Below, piece by piece: positions 1 through 13,891 of a stretch of DNA of 64,000 bases. Each line of letters opens with the position of its first letter. Position 1 is the first letter of the stretch. Source of the stretch: Elioraea thermophila (ex Habib et al. 2022). GTDB lineage: Bacteria; Pseudomonadota; Alphaproteobacteria; Acetobacterales; Acetobacteraceae. The position numbers and the translations under genes are program-made. A model generated the notes under the pieces. The model searched no databases, was not told where the DNA came from, and saw only the letters and a list, made by a program, of their open reading frames with translations. The stretch covers positions 1-64,000 of the forward strand of contig NZ_QMDI01000002.1 in assembly GCF_003336755.1 (NCBI RefSeq), written 5' to 3'.

Positions 1-414
1 TCAAAGCGCATCGCTCGGCGGCGAGCCTGCGCAAAAGGGGGAACCTCGCGCTGCCTCGGCCGCACCACACGAAACTGCATGGCGTTTGCGACGAACGAGG
101 GCGACCGCCGATCTTCCTGTTGAGCGAAGGGCAGAGGAGCGACCACGGCGGTGCCGCGCCGATCCTGCCGCACCTGCCCCCGCGACCGCGCTGATCGCCG
201 ATCGCGGCATCGCCGCCTGCCTTCCCTCGATGCGCTCACGCAAGACACGCTTCCCACCGACGCCGCGTCCTACCGAAAGCATCGCCGCGTCGAGATCACG
301 TGCGCCCGCCGCAAGAACTGGCGCCGCATCGCCCCCCGATACGACCGATGCCCCCACCTCTTCCTCGCCGCCATCACCTTCGGCGCGATCGTCATCTTTT
401 GGCTTACACAATGA
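1..414 (+). pseudogene. IS5-family transposase remnant (C-terminal part)
   Basis: Translating the + strand in pieces recovers the C-terminal half of an IS5-type DDE transposase. A stretch reading PPIFLLSEGQRSDHGGAAP is followed, after a frame change near position 180, by ATALIADRG. A further change leads to KNWRRIAPRYDRC and a hydrophobic end, AAITFGAIVIFWL, which is typical of the family's last residues. No single frame is open throughout and the N-terminal half lies outside the window or is lost. The opposite-strand open frame over the same bases has no family-like features. The remnant marks the left side of the defence island. The family call rests on remembered consensus motifs, not on a search. 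Confidence 0.7.
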
Positions 415-457
415 GGCCTGAGCCTAAAGCGCACGCCGCATAGGGTCGAAACCACTG

Positions 458-490
458 TCTCCCCTGGAGGACGCTCCCTTCGGTCGGGCC
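458..490. repeat. REP-like element, single copy
   Basis: This 33-bp stretch starts TCTCCCCTGGAGGAC and ends in CGGTCGGGCC. It matches, with a few substitutions, the two tandem copies at 15534-15600. The CTCC/GGAG part can form a small hairpin. Three related copies flanking one island suggest a dispersed, mobile intergenic element. Confidence 0.55.
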
Positions 491-509
491 CGTCACCAAC
501 CGCTGGGAA

Positions 510-530
510 GACAGGTTATACTTACCTGTC
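510..530. promoter_or_regulatory. Perfect 7-bp inverted repeat over a -10-like box, upstream of the defence operon
   Basis: GACAGGT and ACCTGTC flank the 7-nt spacer TATACTT, making a 21-bp operator-like palindrome. The spacer contains TATACT (517-522), a good sigma-70 -10 match, about 30 nt upstream of the GTG start at 552. No clear -35 is visible. A repressor bound here would cover the -10 box, so this is probably the control point of the operon. No regulator gene is adjacent in the window. Confidence 0.55.
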
Positions 531-551
531 GACGTCAGAAAGGAGCGTGAA

Positions 552-3500
552 GTGAAGGCGTTCGAGCTCGATCGTAGTCTAGTCGACAGCTATGCGACCT
601 TCTCCCGATCTTTTTCGAAGGTTCGCGCGCCTGACCTCAAGGCGGCTATCGACAGGCAGTACGACAGCGGCGTCTTCTGGCCCGACGCATTGCTGGCACT
701 CAATCCGCACTACGAGGCCGGACCGACCGTCGACGATCTCGTGGCTTCGGGCGATCTCGACCCGCTCACGGCGCTGGTATTTCGCGTCGAAGGGAAGCCG
801 ATCCGGTTTCACGCTCACCAAGCACAGGCGATCGCGAAGGCCCGCGCAGGCCGGAGCTTCGTGGTGACGACCGGCACCGGATCGGGCAAGTCGCTCTGCT
901 TCTTCGTTCCGATCATTGACGCTGCCATCAAGGCACGGAAGCTGGCAGACCGGCGACGCACGCGCGCCATCGTCGTCTACCCGATGAATGCGCTCGCCAA
1001 CAGTCAAATCAAGGAAGTCGAAAAATTCGTTGCGCAGGCTGACATTCCTCAGCATCTCCGACCTACCGTCCGGCGTTACACGGGCCAGGAGGCGGAGGCG
1101 GAGCGCCAGGAGATCGCTGACAATCCGCCTGACATTCTCCTCACAAATTACATGATGCTCGAGCTTCTGTTGACCCGGCAAGATGCGCTCGACCGGAAGG
1201 TCATCGCCAATGCCAACGGTATCGAGTTCATTGTTCTCGATGAGCTGCACACTTATCGCGGGCGCCTGGGTGCCGACGTCGCCATTCTCGTCCGTCGGCT
1301 CCGTGACCGCTGCGCAGGGGAGACATCGCCGATCTGCATCGGGACCTCGGCGACCATGGCAAGCGAAGGCACCGATCCGTCTCCGGCAGAGATCGTTGCG
1401 GAGGTCGCGTCGCACCTCTTCGGCCTCAGGATCGGGCCGGATTGTGTCATCAACGAGAGCCTTCGGCGCGCGACGGACGACAGTCTCTCCCTGGCCGACG
1501 TTCGACCGCTGCTGCGCAGCGCCGTCGAGACGCCGCTGCCCGACGCCCTCACCGACGCGGACCTCCGCCGGCATCCGCTGTCGGTCTGGGTCGAATTGTC
1601 ACTCGGCCTGGAGGATGGTCGGGAGCTAAGCCGGAAGAAGCCGATCCCCTTCGGCAAAGCGGCCCAAATGCTGGCGGATGAAACGGGATTGCCGAAGGAG
1701 CGGTGCGCCGTTGCGCTCGAAGCTTTCCTGACTAAAGTCAGCCTTCCGGAGTATGCCCGTGGCGGGTCGGGCGACCGTGCCTTTATCGCTTTCAAGCTGC
1801 ATCGGTTCATCGCAGGATCCGGCGAGGTCTACACCACGCTTCGATCGGCACCTCGCAACGTTTCGCTGGAGGGGCAGATCAAAGACCCCTCTGACCCGGA
1901 AGCGCGACTTTACCCCACGCGCTTCTGTCGCTCCTGTGGCCACGAGTTTCATGTGGTCACCTTGGTGGAGGCGGACGGCAAGCAGGTTTTCCTGGCCCGA
2001 GACATCGACGACACGCCGCTCACCAGTGACGATGGCGACGACCGGGCTGGCTATCTAACGCCGGTTGGCGACGGCGACAGCGAATACAAATTCACGGGAG
2101 ACATCGAAACTTACCCCGACGAGTGGCTTGAGGAGCGTGCCGGCAAGGTGGCTCTTCGACCGAACCGCGCCAAGCAAAAACCGATCCGGATGTGCGTCGC
2201 AGTCGACGGAACCGTTCGGCCGGACGGTCGACCATTTTGGTTCCTTCCGGGAAAGCTCGGCTTCTGCCCGTGCTGCCACCAGATCCCGGAGGCGAAGTCC
2301 AGCGAGCGCACGAAATTGGCCGGCCTGTCTGCGGAGGGTCGCAGCTCCGCCACGACGATCATCGTCACCAGCGCGCTGGAGTGGATGAATCGACCGAACA
2401 GCGCCGTTCCGGAGGACAAGCGCAAGCTGCTGGTCTTCACCGACAACAGGCAGGACGCTGCGCTTCAAGCGGGACACTTCAATGATTTCCTATTCGTCAG
2501 CCTGCTGCGCGGTGCACTCCTGAGGGCCGTTCTCGATGCGGAACAAGATGGACTGCGTGAAGACGAGTTCGGCCGATGCGTCGGCCAAGCTCTCGGCTTC
2601 ACCGCTGAGAACACCGCCTCACGCAGCTACTGGATGGCGGATCCCAAGGCGGGTGGCGTTCAGCCGAAGGACGCTGAGCGGATACTCACGAAAGTTCTTG
2701 CCCACCGCGTCTGGACGGACCTCCGGCGCGGCTGGCGTTTCACCAACCCCAACCTCGGCGTGCTGAAGTTGATCCAAGTCGAGTACATCGGCCTCGCCGA
2801 GCTTGCATCAGACCGAAAACGTGTGACTGCCGCGAGCCCGATCCTCGACCGGTTGGAGCCGAAGAAGCGTGAGGAGGTGCTGCGTCAGATCCTCGATGCC
2901 ATGCTGGAAGGGTTGTCGGTCGACACCGAGTCGCTCGATCAGACCACTCTCGACTCCCTATCGCAGAGTTCGCGGTCCCTGCTTCGCGACCCGTGGGCCA
3001 TCGACCGCAACGAGACCCTCCGGGGCAAAACCACCTTCCTGCTGGATGCCCCTCCCCGGCGTGAGACGCCTCTACGCGACGAGCAGACCTTCGTGCGTGG
3101 CGGCGCTCGATCTCGCCTCGCGCGGCAGATCAACCGGCTATTAGGGCACGGCACGAAGCTTGGGACCGCCGAATACCGCGATTTTATGGAGCAAGTCCTC
3201 TCTTTGCTTGCGGAGGAGGGACTGATCCGGCAGGTCGGGACGTTGCAGAACCGCCCGGGCTGGCGGCTGGTGCCGTCCGCCGTGCGCTTGGTTCCAGGCG
3301 ATGCGGCCAAGCAGAGCCGGCCTCTCGGCAATGCCTACTTTCACAACCTCTACCTCGGCATCGCGGGCAGCCTCGGCCTCGGGAGCACGCCCTTTTTCGG
3401 TTTCGAGGGGCGCGAGCATACGGCGCAGGTCCGGCAGGAGCAGCGCGAGTGGCGCGAGTGGCGGTTCCGCTTCGAGGAGGAGGACCGCAAAAACATTGCC

Positions 3501-5729
3501 CAGCATGAGGCGGAGATGCGGGCCGCTTTCGAGCCGACCCAGTTTCTCCCGGTGCTCTTCTGCTCGCCGACCATGGAGCTTGGCGTCGACATCTCGGCCC
3601 TGAACGCCGTGTACCTGCGGAATGTTCCGCCGACGCCTGCGAACTACGCGCAGCGCGCCGGCCGCGCGGGCCGCTCGGGCCAAGCAGCCCTGGTCGTCAC
3701 CTACTGCTCGGCGCAGAGCCCGCACGACCAGTATTTTTTCGCGCGGCGTGAGCAAATGGTGGCAGGCGTAGTCCGCCCCCCCGCGATCGATCTCAGCAAT
3801 GAGGCGCTCGTCACATCTCATCTGCATGCTGTTTGGCTCGCGGAAGCGCGCCTGGCGCTGCCACCCGACATCCCCGACATCCTCGATCTCGAGGCGGACG
3901 GCTTTCCACTGAAGCCGAAGATTCAGGCCGTCATCTCCGATCCCGCGCTGCCGGGCCGGGCTCAGATCGCCATGCGTAGAGTCCTGGACCAAGTGCTCGT
4001 GTCGCTCGGCGACATCCCGCCCGCCTGGCTCGGGGACGCGGATGACTTCGTCGCCCGCGTCGCAGCCGAGGCACCCGTGGAGTTCGACCGTTCCTTCGAC
4101 CGTTGGCGGGAGCTCTATCGCTCGGCCAGACGGCAACTTGTCGATGCCAATGCCCGCTCCGAGACGCCAGCTCTGTCCCGTGCGGAGCGTCAGCGTATCA
4201 GGGAGGCGCAGGCACAAGCGAACGAGCAGTTGGCCATCCTGGAGCAGGGAAGAGCGAGCAGCGGCTCCGACTTCTACTCCTACCGCTACCTCGCGACGGA
4301 AGGCTTCCTGCCCGGCTACAATTTCCCGCGCCTTCCGCTCTATGCCTACGTGCCCGCCTCGGCAGGCCACACCCGGCAGGGCGCCTTTCTGCAGCGGGCC
4401 CGCTTCCTGGCCATCTCAGAGTTCGGCCCGCGCAGCCTCATCTACCACGAGGGGCGCGCCTACCGCGTCGTCAAGGCGAAGCTCTCCCCGCAGGCCCGCA
4501 GCGCGGACGGCGACGGCCTGGCGACGAAGGAGATCTTCATCTGTGGCGAGTGCGGAGGCGCCCACGACACGGAGGTCGAGCGGTGCCACGCCTGCCGGGC
4601 GCCAATGGCTCGGGCTTTGTCCATCCGAAGAACCCTCCGCATCGACAATGTGGAAACGGCGCCCGCCGAACGCATCACCGCCAACGACGAGGAGAGGGTG
4701 CGACAAGGCTTCGAGATCCAGACGGTGTTCGCTTGGCCGCGCCGCAACGGCCGGCTCGTCGTGACGGAAGGTGTCCTGAAGGCGGACGACGAGGTCGTGC
4801 TCACCCTCCAATATGCGAACAGCGCGGAAATCAGCCGCCTCAACAAGGGCCTGAAGCGGCGGAAGGACAAGACGGTCCTCGGCTTCAACATCGACCCGCG
4901 CAGCGGATATTGGAGCAAAGCCGAGGACGAGCACGAGGACGATGCCGCCCACGACCAGCCAGGGGCGGTCCGCATTGTGCCCATCGTCCGAGACCGCAAG
5001 AACGCGCTCCTGATCCGGTTCGCCGAACCGGCGCGCTTTTCCCCGACCACCATCGCCACCGTCCAACACGCTCTCATCCGGGGAATCGAGGTCGCCTATC
5101 AGCTCGACGAGGGAGAGGTGCTCGGGGAGCCGCTTCCAAGCCGCGACAACCGCCGCGCCATCCTCGCCCACGAGGCCGCAGAGGGCGGCGCGGGCGTCCT
5201 CAACCGAGTTATTGCTGATCCGAAGGCGCTCGGCCGCATCGCCCGCGAAGCACTGTCCCTGATGCACTACGACAGGGTCGAGGATGCCGTGCTCAGCGGT
5301 GACCCCGCGGCCCTGCACGACACGGCGGAAGGCATCTGCGTCCGCGGCTGCTACCGCTGCCTTCTGTCCTACTACAACCAGCCCGACCACGAACTGATCG
5401 ACCGCACCGACGAGGGCGCGAAACGCCTTCTTTTGACCCTCGCCCGCGGCGAGGTCACACCGCGAAAAAACGACGCTCATCACGAGGAGGGGAGCTGGGC
5501 CGCGGCATTCGAGGCGGCTGATCTCCCCACACCTGATCCGACCGGTGTGACCTTCGGCGGGCACACGATCCCCTTCGCCTGGAGGGCGCACTTCGTCGCG
5601 GCCGACCCCGGAGCGATCCCAGCGCATGCCCGGACCGAAGCAGAGGCCGCCGGATGGACCCTCGTCGAACTGCCGGCCAGCCCGACCGGCGACATCCCTG
5701 AAGGTTTGGCCGCTCTCCTGAAGGGTTGA
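552..5729 (+). CDS. Large DEAD/DEAH helicase with DUF1998-type C-terminus (DISARM-like, DrmA/DrmB-type)
   Basis: A 1725-residue superfamily 2 helicase, probably the nucleic-acid translocase of a DISARM-like anti-phage system. Visible motifs are Walker A TGTGSGKS near residue 108, a DELH variant of the DEAH box near 230, and the helicase C-terminal block [11 protein letters not shown]...[11 protein letters not shown] near 1005-1046. The C-terminal [15 protein letters not shown] near 1597 is the metal-binding signature of DUF1998 helicases. Extra Cys pairs (FCRSCG near 458, FCPCC near 571, CGECGG...CHAC near 1330-1345) suggest several zinc ribbons. The GTG start follows AAAGGAG. The next gene begins 4 nt after the stop, so the three large genes form one operon. 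In known DISARM the helicase (DrmA) and DUF1998 protein (DrmB) are separate. Calling this a fused or MrfA/YprA-like equivalent is inference. Confidence 0.8.
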   Translation: MKAFELDRSLVDSYATFSRSFSKVRAPDLKAAIDRQYDSGVFWPDALLALNPHYEAGPTVDDLVASGDLDPLTALVFRVEGKPIRFHAHQAQAIAKARAGRSFVVTTGTGSGKSLCFFVPIIDAAIKARKLADRRRTRAIVVYPMNALANSQIKEVEKFVAQADIPQHLRPTVRRYTGQEAEAERQEIADNPPDILLTNYMMLELLLTRQDALDRKVIANANGIEFIVLDELHTYRGRLGADVAILVRRLRDRCAGETSPICIGTSATMASEGTDPSPAEIVAEVASHLFGLRIGPDCVINESLRRATDDSLSLADVRPLLRSAVETPLPDALTDADLRRHPLSVWVELSLGLEDGRELSRKKPIPFGKAAQMLADETGLPKERCAVALEAFLTKVSLPEYARGGSGDRAFIAFKLHRFIAGSGEVYTTLRSAPRNVSLEGQIKDPSDPEARLYPTRFCRSCGHEFHVVTLVEADGKQVFLARDIDDTPLTSDDGDDRAGYLTPVGDGDSEYKFTGDIETYPDEWLEERAGKVALRPNRAKQKPIRMCVAVDGTVRPDGRPFWFLPGKLGFCPCCHQIPEAKSSERTKLAGLSAEGRSSATTIIVTSALEWMNRPNSAVPEDKRKLLVFTDNRQDAALQAGHFNDFLFVSLLRGALLRAVLDAEQDGLREDEFGRCVGQALGFTAENTASRSYWMADPKAGGVQPKDAERILTKVLAHRVWTDLRRGWRFTNPNLGVLKLIQVEYIGLAELASDRKRVTAASPILDRLEPKKREEVLRQILDAMLEGLSVDTESLDQTTLDSLSQSSRSLLRDPWAIDRNETLRGKTTFLLDAPPRRETPLRDEQTFVRGGARSRLARQINRLLGHGTKLGTAEYRDFMEQVLSLLAEEGLIRQVGTLQNRPGWRLVPSAVRLVPGDAAKQSRPLGNAYFHNLYLGIAGSLGLGSTPFFGFEGREHTAQVRQEQREWREWRFRFEEEDRKNIAQHEAEMRAAFEPTQFLPVLFCSPTMELGVDISALNAVYLRNVPPTPANYAQRAGRAGRSGQAALVVTYCSAQSPHDQYFFARREQMVAGVVRPPAIDLSNEALVTSHLHAVWLAEARLALPPDIPDILDLEADGFPLKPKIQAVISDPALPGRAQIAMRRVLDQVLVSLGDIPPAWLGDADDFVARVAAEAPVEFDRSFDRWRELYRSARRQLVDANARSETPALSRAERQRIREAQAQANEQLAILEQGRASSGSDFYSYRYLATEGFLPGYNFPRLPLYAYVPASAGHTRQGAFLQRARFLAISEFGPRSLIYHEGRAYRVVKAKLSPQARSADGDGLATKEIFICGECGGAHDTEVERCHACRAPMARALSIRRTLRIDNVETAPAERITANDEERVRQGFEIQTVFAWPRRNGRLVVTEGVLKADDEVVLTLQYANSAEISRLNKGLKRRKDKTVLGFNIDPRSGYWSKAEDEHEDDAAHDQPGAVRIVPIVRDRKNALLIRFAEPARFSPTTIATVQHALIRGIEVAYQLDEGEVLGEPLPSRDNRRAILAHEAAEGGAGVLNRVIADPKALGRIAREALSLMHYDRVEDAVLSGDPAALHDTAEGICVRGCYRCLLSYYNQPDHELIDRTDEGAKRLLLTLARGEVTPRKNDAHHEEGSWAAAFEAADLPTPDPTGVTFGGHTIPFAWRAHFVAADPGAIPAHARTEAEAAGWTLVELPASPTGDIPEGLAALLKG

Positions 5730-5733
5730 GCCG

Positions 5734-8487
<2,754 letters not shown>

Positions 8488-8493
8488 GGCGCG

Positions 8494-11400
8494 ATGCCGC
8501 GCAAGCCGGTCACCGATATTGCCGCTTGGCCCGCGCTCACGCTGGAGGGCAACCTCATCGCGCCGGCGATGATCGCCAGCATCGATCGGCGCGAAGCGGC
8601 AGAGCAGGACGAAGCCGACTACGGCCTCCGCAAAGGCCTCTCGATCCGCGACGAGATCGCGCTCGCCTTCCGGGTCGGCCAGGCGCATTGCGCTGACTTC
8701 CTGGCAGCCGGCACGGCATCGCTCGGGGCGACCGCCCGTTTCGTCCGCGAATTCCTGCGCGAGACGCTCGGCTTCACCGACCTGCGCGAGGAGGCGGGGC
8801 CGATCGCCCTTTCCGCCGGCGAGGGCAGGGTGCCGATCGTGGTGGTACCGCCCGCTGACGCGCTGGATCGTCGCAGCGCCGCGCTCTCGCCGGACCGCCC
8901 GCGCTCCGCCGCCTTGGTGCTGCAAGACCATCTCAACGCGACAGATGGCGCGCTCTGGGGCCTGGCCACCAACGGCAAAGTGCTACGCCTGATGCGGGAC
9001 AACGCCTCCCTCACCCGCCCCGCCTACATCGAGGCCGATCTCGCCCAGATCTTCGAGACCGAGGACCTCGCCTCCTTCGCCTTGGTTTGGCTCCTGATGC
9101 ACCGCACGCGCTTCGGCCAGGCGGGCACGCCGCCGGCCGACTGCGCGCTGGAACGCTGGCGCGAGGCCGGGCTGAAGGCCGGCGAAGCGGCCCGCGATCG
9201 GCTGGCCGGGCAGGTGAAACAGGCCCTCGCGGAGCTCGGCTCCGGCTTCCTCGAGGCGAACCGGGAGCTGCGCGAGAAGCTCGCGGCGCGGGAGATCGGT
9301 CTGACGGAGTGGTTCAACGAGCTCCTGCGCCTCGTCTACCGGCTGATCTTCCTGATGGTGGCGGAGGATCGCAACCTGCTGCACCCGCCCGAGGCGGGGG
9401 CGGAGGCACGCCGCCTTTACGCCGAGGGCTACAGCGTGACGATGCTGCGCGCCCAAGCCGTGCGCCGCAGCGCCTGGGACCGGCACCACGACCGCTACGA
9501 GGGGCTGAAGGTCGTCTTTCGCGCGCTGGCGGGCGGAGAACCGCGGCTCGGCCTGCCCGCGCTCGGCGGGCTCTTCGCGCCGGTGCTGTTGCCCACCCTG
9601 GACGCGGCGCGCCTGCCGAACCGCGCGTTCTTCTCCGCCCTCTACCGCCTCGGCTGGATCTCGGACGGGGCGGGGCTCGCACCGGTGAACTGGCAGGCGA
9701 TGGAGACCGAAGAATTGGGCTCGGTCTACGAGAGCCTGCTCGAACTGCAGCCCCAGTTGGCGGAGGATGGCCGCCGGCTGATCTTCGCTTCCGACGCGGC
9801 GGAGAGGCGCGGCAACCAGCGCAAGACCACCGGCAGCTACTACACCCCGGACAGCCTGGTGCAGGCGCTGCTCGATACCGCGCTTGACCCGGTGCTCGAC
9901 CGCACGGAGGCCGCGGCCGAAAACCCGGCCGAGGCGCTGTTGAACCTCACGGTGGTCGATCCCGCCTGCGGCTCCGGCCATTTCTTGCTGGCCGCGGCGC
10001 GGCGCATCGCCACCCGCGTCGCGCGCCACCGCGCCGGTGGTACGCCGTCGGCGGCGGAGTTCCGCCATGCGTTGCGCGACGTCGCACGGCGGTGCCTCTA
10101 CGGCGTGGACCGCAACCCGATGGCGGTGGAACTCACCAAGGTGGCGCTGTGGATCGAGACGGTGGATCCCGGCCTGCCGCTCGGCTTCTTCGATGCGCAG
10201 ATCCGCTGCGGCGACTCCTTGCTCGGCGTGTTCGATCTGGCGGCGCTGGAAAAGGGCATTCCCGACGGCGCCTACAAGCCGCTGGCCGGGGATGATCGGG
10301 CGACGGCGCGCCATTTCGCCGCCCGCAACCGCAGCGAACGCGCGGGGCAGGGCAGGTTCGACTTCGAACGCGGCGGCGGCGTGCTGCCGGCGGCGCGGCA
10401 GTTGGCGGCCCTGGGCGGGCGGCTGCGCGCCCTGCCCGAGGACACGCCGGAACAGGTGGCGGAACGCGCGCGGCTGTTCGCCGCACTCCGCAGCGGGCCG
10501 TCGTGGTTTGCCTTCAAGGTCGCCTGCGATGCCTATGTGGCGGCCTTCCTGCTGCCCAAGACGGGCGGCGTGCCGGCGAACCCGAACACGGTGACGATCC
10601 CCACCACCGCGCATGTGTGGGAGGCGATGGCGGGCCGCACCTTGTATGGCCCGCTGGTCGGGCAGGTGGTGGAGGCGGCGGAAGCCGCGCGCGCCTTCCA
10701 CTGGCCGCTGGAGTTCCCGGATGTGATGGCGCGCGGCGGCTTCGATGTGGTGCTGGGCAACCCGCCGTGGGAAGTGAGCCAGCTGTCCGAGAGGGAGTTT
10801 TTCGCCGCGCGCGCTCCCGAGATTGCGCAGCTCAGCGGAGCAGCGCGCAAGAAGGCGATCGAGGCCTTGGAGCTGGAAAAACCGGAGGTGTTCCGCGCCT
10901 ATTCGGTAGCGAAACGGTCTTTCGACGCCTTCAACGAGTTCGCGCGGGAATCGGGGCGCTTCGACCTCACCGCGCGCGGGAAGATCAACACCTACGCCCT
11001 GTTCGCCGAGCTCTTCGCCCACCTCGCCGCGCCCCAGGGGCGGGCGGGAATGATCGTGCCGACGGGCATCGCGACGGACGCGACCACCGCGCCCTTCTTC
11101 GCCCATCTCGTGGCGGAACGCCGGCTGGTGCGGTTGGTGGATTTCGAGAACTCGGCACCGCTCTTTCCTGGTGTGCACCGCAGCTTCAAGTTCAGCCTGC
11201 TCACCCTCGGCCGCGAGGCACCGGCGGCCGAATTCGCCTTCTTCCTCACCGATGTCGCGCAACTGGCCGAGGCGGAACGCCGCTTCACCCTCTCGCCGGA
11301 GCAGATCGCGCGGCTGAACCCCAACACCCGCACCGCGCCGGTGTTCCGCTCCCGCGCCGATGCCGAACTCACGGCGAAGATCTACGCCCGCGTGCCGGTG

Positions 11401-12474
11401 CTGGTGGAGGAAGCCGAGGGCGCGGCGGGCAATCCCTGGGGCGTCGAGTTCTCCCAGGGTCTGTTCAACATGACCTCCGACAGCGCCCTGTTCCGCACCG
11501 CCGCGCAGCTCGCCGCCGAAGGCTTCGTGCGGCAGGGCACGGATTGGGTGGCCGAGGGCGCGCGCCCCCGCCAGGGGGTGCTGGCGGCGGAGGGCGGCGG
11601 CGATGGCCTGCTCGCCTTGCCGGGGGCGGGGCCGCGCCCGCCCCGGCGCTACCTGCCGCTCTATGAGGCGAAGATGATCCACCAGTTCGATCATCGCTGG
11701 GCGGGCTATGCCGAGGATGGCGAGACGACGCTGGACACCCCGCCCGAGCGCAAGCGCGACCCGGGCTTCGAACCCGCCCCGCGCTACTGGGTGCCGGCGG
11801 AGGAGGTGGAGCAGCGGCTGCGCGCCAAGGGCTGGACCCGCGGCTGGCTGCTGGGCTGGCGGGACATCACCAACGCGACGAACGAGCGGACGGTGATCGC
11901 GACGGTGTTTCCGCGGGTTGGGGTGGGGAACAACCTTCCGCTGATGCTGTTCACGGAGGAGCAGAGCCCATACCTGCTCGCGGCGCTTTCCGCCAATCTG
12001 TCAGCCCTCGCGCTCGACTACGCCGCCCGACACAAGGTGGGCGGCACGCATCTGAACTTCTTCATCTACCAGCAACTCCCCATTCTCCCCCCGGCCTTCT
12101 ACACCGGCCCCCGCCTCGCCTTCGTCCTCCCGCGCGTGCTGGAACTCACCTACACCTCGCACGCTCTCGCCCCCTTCGCGCGCGACCTCGGCCATGCCGG
12201 CCCGCCCTTCGCCTGGGACGAGGCGCGCCGCGCCCAGCTGCGCGCCGAGCTCGACGCCTTCTACGCCCGCGCCTACGGGCTCACGCGCGACGAACTGCGC
12301 TACATCCTCGACCCCGCCGAGGTGAAAGGCCCTGCCTACCCCTCCGAAACTTTCCGCGTGCTGAAGGAGAAGGAGATCCGCCTCTACGGCGCGTACCGCA
12401 CCGCCCGCCTCACCCTCGCCGCCTGGGACCGCATGGAGGCCGACGGCACTTTCCGCGCGCTGGACCTCGCGTGA
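8494..12474 (+). CDS. Eco57I/PglX-like N6-adenine DNA methyltransferase
   Basis: A 1326-residue protein with an AdoMet-dependent adenine methylase core: TGSYYTPDSLV, motif I DPACGSGHFL near residue 490, GVDRNPMAVELTKVALW, and catalytic motif IV NPPW near 753. The size and the YTP...NPPW order match the Eco57I/PglX class found in type IIG, BREX and DISARM (DrmMI) systems. No PD-(D/E)XK nuclease motif is evident, so its likely role is marking host DNA while the two helicases act on unmodified DNA. It is the third gene of the operon. The sequence has family-like motifs throughout with no internal break. Assignment to DISARM rather than BREX rests on the neighbouring helicases and the absence of pglZ, brxC or lon genes. 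Confidence 0.85.
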   Translation: MPRKPVTDIAAWPALTLEGNLIAPAMIASIDRREAAEQDEADYGLRKGLSIRDEIALAFRVGQAHCADFLAAGTASLGATARFVREFLRETLGFTDLREEAGPIALSAGEGRVPIVVVPPADALDRRSAALSPDRPRSAALVLQDHLNATDGALWGLATNGKVLRLMRDNASLTRPAYIEADLAQIFETEDLASFALVWLLMHRTRFGQAGTPPADCALERWREAGLKAGEAARDRLAGQVKQALAELGSGFLEANRELREKLAAREIGLTEWFNELLRLVYRLIFLMVAEDRNLLHPPEAGAEARRLYAEGYSVTMLRAQAVRRSAWDRHHDRYEGLKVVFRALAGGEPRLGLPALGGLFAPVLLPTLDAARLPNRAFFSALYRLGWISDGAGLAPVNWQAMETEELGSVYESLLELQPQLAEDGRRLIFASDAAERRGNQRKTTGSYYTPDSLVQALLDTALDPVLDRTEAAAENPAEALLNLTVVDPACGSGHFLLAAARRIATRVARHRAGGTPSAAEFRHALRDVARRCLYGVDRNPMAVELTKVALWIETVDPGLPLGFFDAQIRCGDSLLGVFDLAALEKGIPDGAYKPLAGDDRATARHFAARNRSERAGQGRFDFERGGGVLPAARQLAALGGRLRALPEDTPEQVAERARLFAALRSGPSWFAFKVACDAYVAAFLLPKTGGVPANPNTVTIPTTAHVWEAMAGRTLYGPLVGQVVEAAEAARAFHWPLEFPDVMARGGFDVVLGNPPWEVSQLSEREFFAARAPEIAQLSGAARKKAIEALELEKPEVFRAYSVAKRSFDAFNEFARESGRFDLTARGKINTYALFAELFAHLAAPQGRAGMIVPTGIATDATTAPFFAHLVAERRLVRLVDFENSAPLFPGVHRSFKFSLLTLGREAPAAEFAFFLTDVAQLAEAERRFTLSPEQIARLNPNTRTAPVFRSRADAELTAKIYARVPVLVEEAEGAAGNPWGVEFSQGLFNMTSDSALFRTAAQLAAEGFVRQGTDWVAEGARPRQGVLAAEGGGDGLLALPGAGPRPPRRYLPLYEAKMIHQFDHRWAGYAEDGETTLDTPPERKRDPGFEPAPRYWVPAEEVEQRLRAKGWTRGWLLGWRDITNATNERTVIATVFPRVGVGNNLPLMLFTEEQSPYLLAALSANLSALALDYAARHKVGGTHLNFFIYQQLPILPPAFYTGPRLAFVLPRVLELTYTSHALAPFARDLGHAGPPFAWDEARRAQLRAELDAFYARAYGLTRDELRYILDPAEVKGPAYPSETFRVLKEKEIRLYGAYRTARLTLAAWDRMEADGTFRALDLA

Positions 12475-12528
12475 GGATTCACGCCCCGTTCCCGTCCCTG
12501 TAGCCTGCCGCCCGGGAGGGGCGAGTCG

Positions 12529-13880
12529 GTGAGCAAGCGCCTGCGCGACCCGGTGCACGGGCTGATCGTCTTCGCTGTGGAGAACGACCCGGTCGACCGC
12601 CTCGCCTGGCGCCTGCTGGACACGCCCGAGCTCCAGCGCCTGCGGCGCATCCGCCAGCTCGGCGTCTCGGAATTCACCTTCCCCGGCGCGGTTCACACGC
12701 GCTTCGCGCATTCGATCGGCGTCTTCCACATGGCGCGCACCCTGGTGCGCGTCATCGCCCGGGAAATGGCGCGCAACGGCGAAACACAGGACGATCGCAA
12801 GGCCGAGGTCGCGCTGATCGCCGCCCTGCTGCACGACCTCGGCCACGGCCCCTTCAGCCACAGCTTCGAGCATGTCCAGGACGCCGCGGTGCGCGGAAGC
12901 GCCATGAGCAGTGGACGGCCGAGATCATCCGCAACCCGGCCGGGCGCATCCGCCCCTTGCTCGAGGCGTTTCGCCCGGGCTTCGCCGACGACGTCGCGGC
13001 GCTTCTGGAGAAGGAAGACCCCGAGGACATCTACCACGCCGTTGTCTCCAGCTCCTTCGATGCCGACAGGCTGGACCATCTGCCGCGGGACAAGCTGATG
13101 ACCGGCACCGGCGCCGGCGGGATCGATGTCGACTGACTGGTGGAGAACATCCGCGTCTCGCCCATCGCGCTCGACGCGCCGGACGGGGACGAGGCTGCGC
13201 CGCGCCGCGTGCCGACCTTCTGCCTGGACCGCAAGGCCCTGCCGGCAGCGGAGCAGTTCCTGCTCGCCCGCTACACGCTGCACGAGCAGGTCTATTTCCA
13301 CAAGACGACACGCTGCGCGGAGGCGATGATCGGCCGGCTGCTCCAGACGGTCGCCACCGCCGCCTCCGATGCAGGGAGCGCGCCGGCACGGACCGGCCTG
13401 CCTGCCGGCCACCCGCTGCTTCGCTTCTTCGGCGAGGGCGGGGAGACGGTGGAGAACTACCTCGCCCTGGATGACGCGCTGATCCTCGGTTCGCTGGACG
13501 CCATGGCGAAGGCCACCGATCCGGTGATTGCGGAGATGGCCGCTCGCCTGCGCGACCGGAACCTCTACAAGACGCTCGATCTTGCGGAGTTCGGCGCCGA
13601 CAAGGGCCGACAGGCCAGCCGGCGACGCAAGATCGAAAGAGAGTTCGCCGACGAGATCGGGAACGGCCGGGTCATCCGCGACGACAAGGCCGCAATCGGC
13701 ATCTATGCCGAGATCGGCGGCGATGAGGAGCGCATGCACAAGCGGCTCCACATCCTCGACGGCGGCACGCCTAAGGAGATCAGCCAGCTTTCCGCGCTGA
13801 TCAAGGCCTTGGAGCCGAAGAAGGCGTTCCTCCGCTTCTATTTCGCCGACAAGGATGACCGCGACGCGGCACGCAAGTGA
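12529..13880 (+). pseudogene. HD-domain phosphohydrolase (COG1078/YwfO type), broken
   Basis: The first frame (GTG at 12529) begins RLRDPVHGLI and contains H...HD motifs: RFAHSIGVFHMA and LLHDLGHGPFSHSFEH. This is typical of dNTPase-like HD phosphohydrolases. Near 12897 the homologous frame shifts: after AAVRG it continues as KRHEQWTAEIIRNPAGRI and runs to DADRLDHLPRDKLMTGTG. An in-frame TGA then interrupts it at 13134-13136, followed by LVENIRVSP and the C-terminal half through 13880. One frameshift plus one nonsense codon would leave a truncated HD core. The pieces are otherwise well preserved, so the damage is recent or a sequencing error. HD/YwgA adjacency is also known in Bacillus (ywfO-ywgA), which supports the pairing with the next gene. 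Confidence 0.75.
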
Positions 13881-13891
13881 GGGAGGCCCCG

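Noticed and set aside
1-411. Long minus-strand open frame at the left edge
   Set aside because: Low-complexity Ala/Arg/Gly translation with no family features; the + strand of the same bases carries IS5 transposase motifs.
3141-4370. Long antisense frames inside the large helicase, the methylase (8983-11694) and other genes
   Set aside because: GC-rich third-position shadows of well-supported genes; translations are His/Arg/Ala-rich with no motifs.
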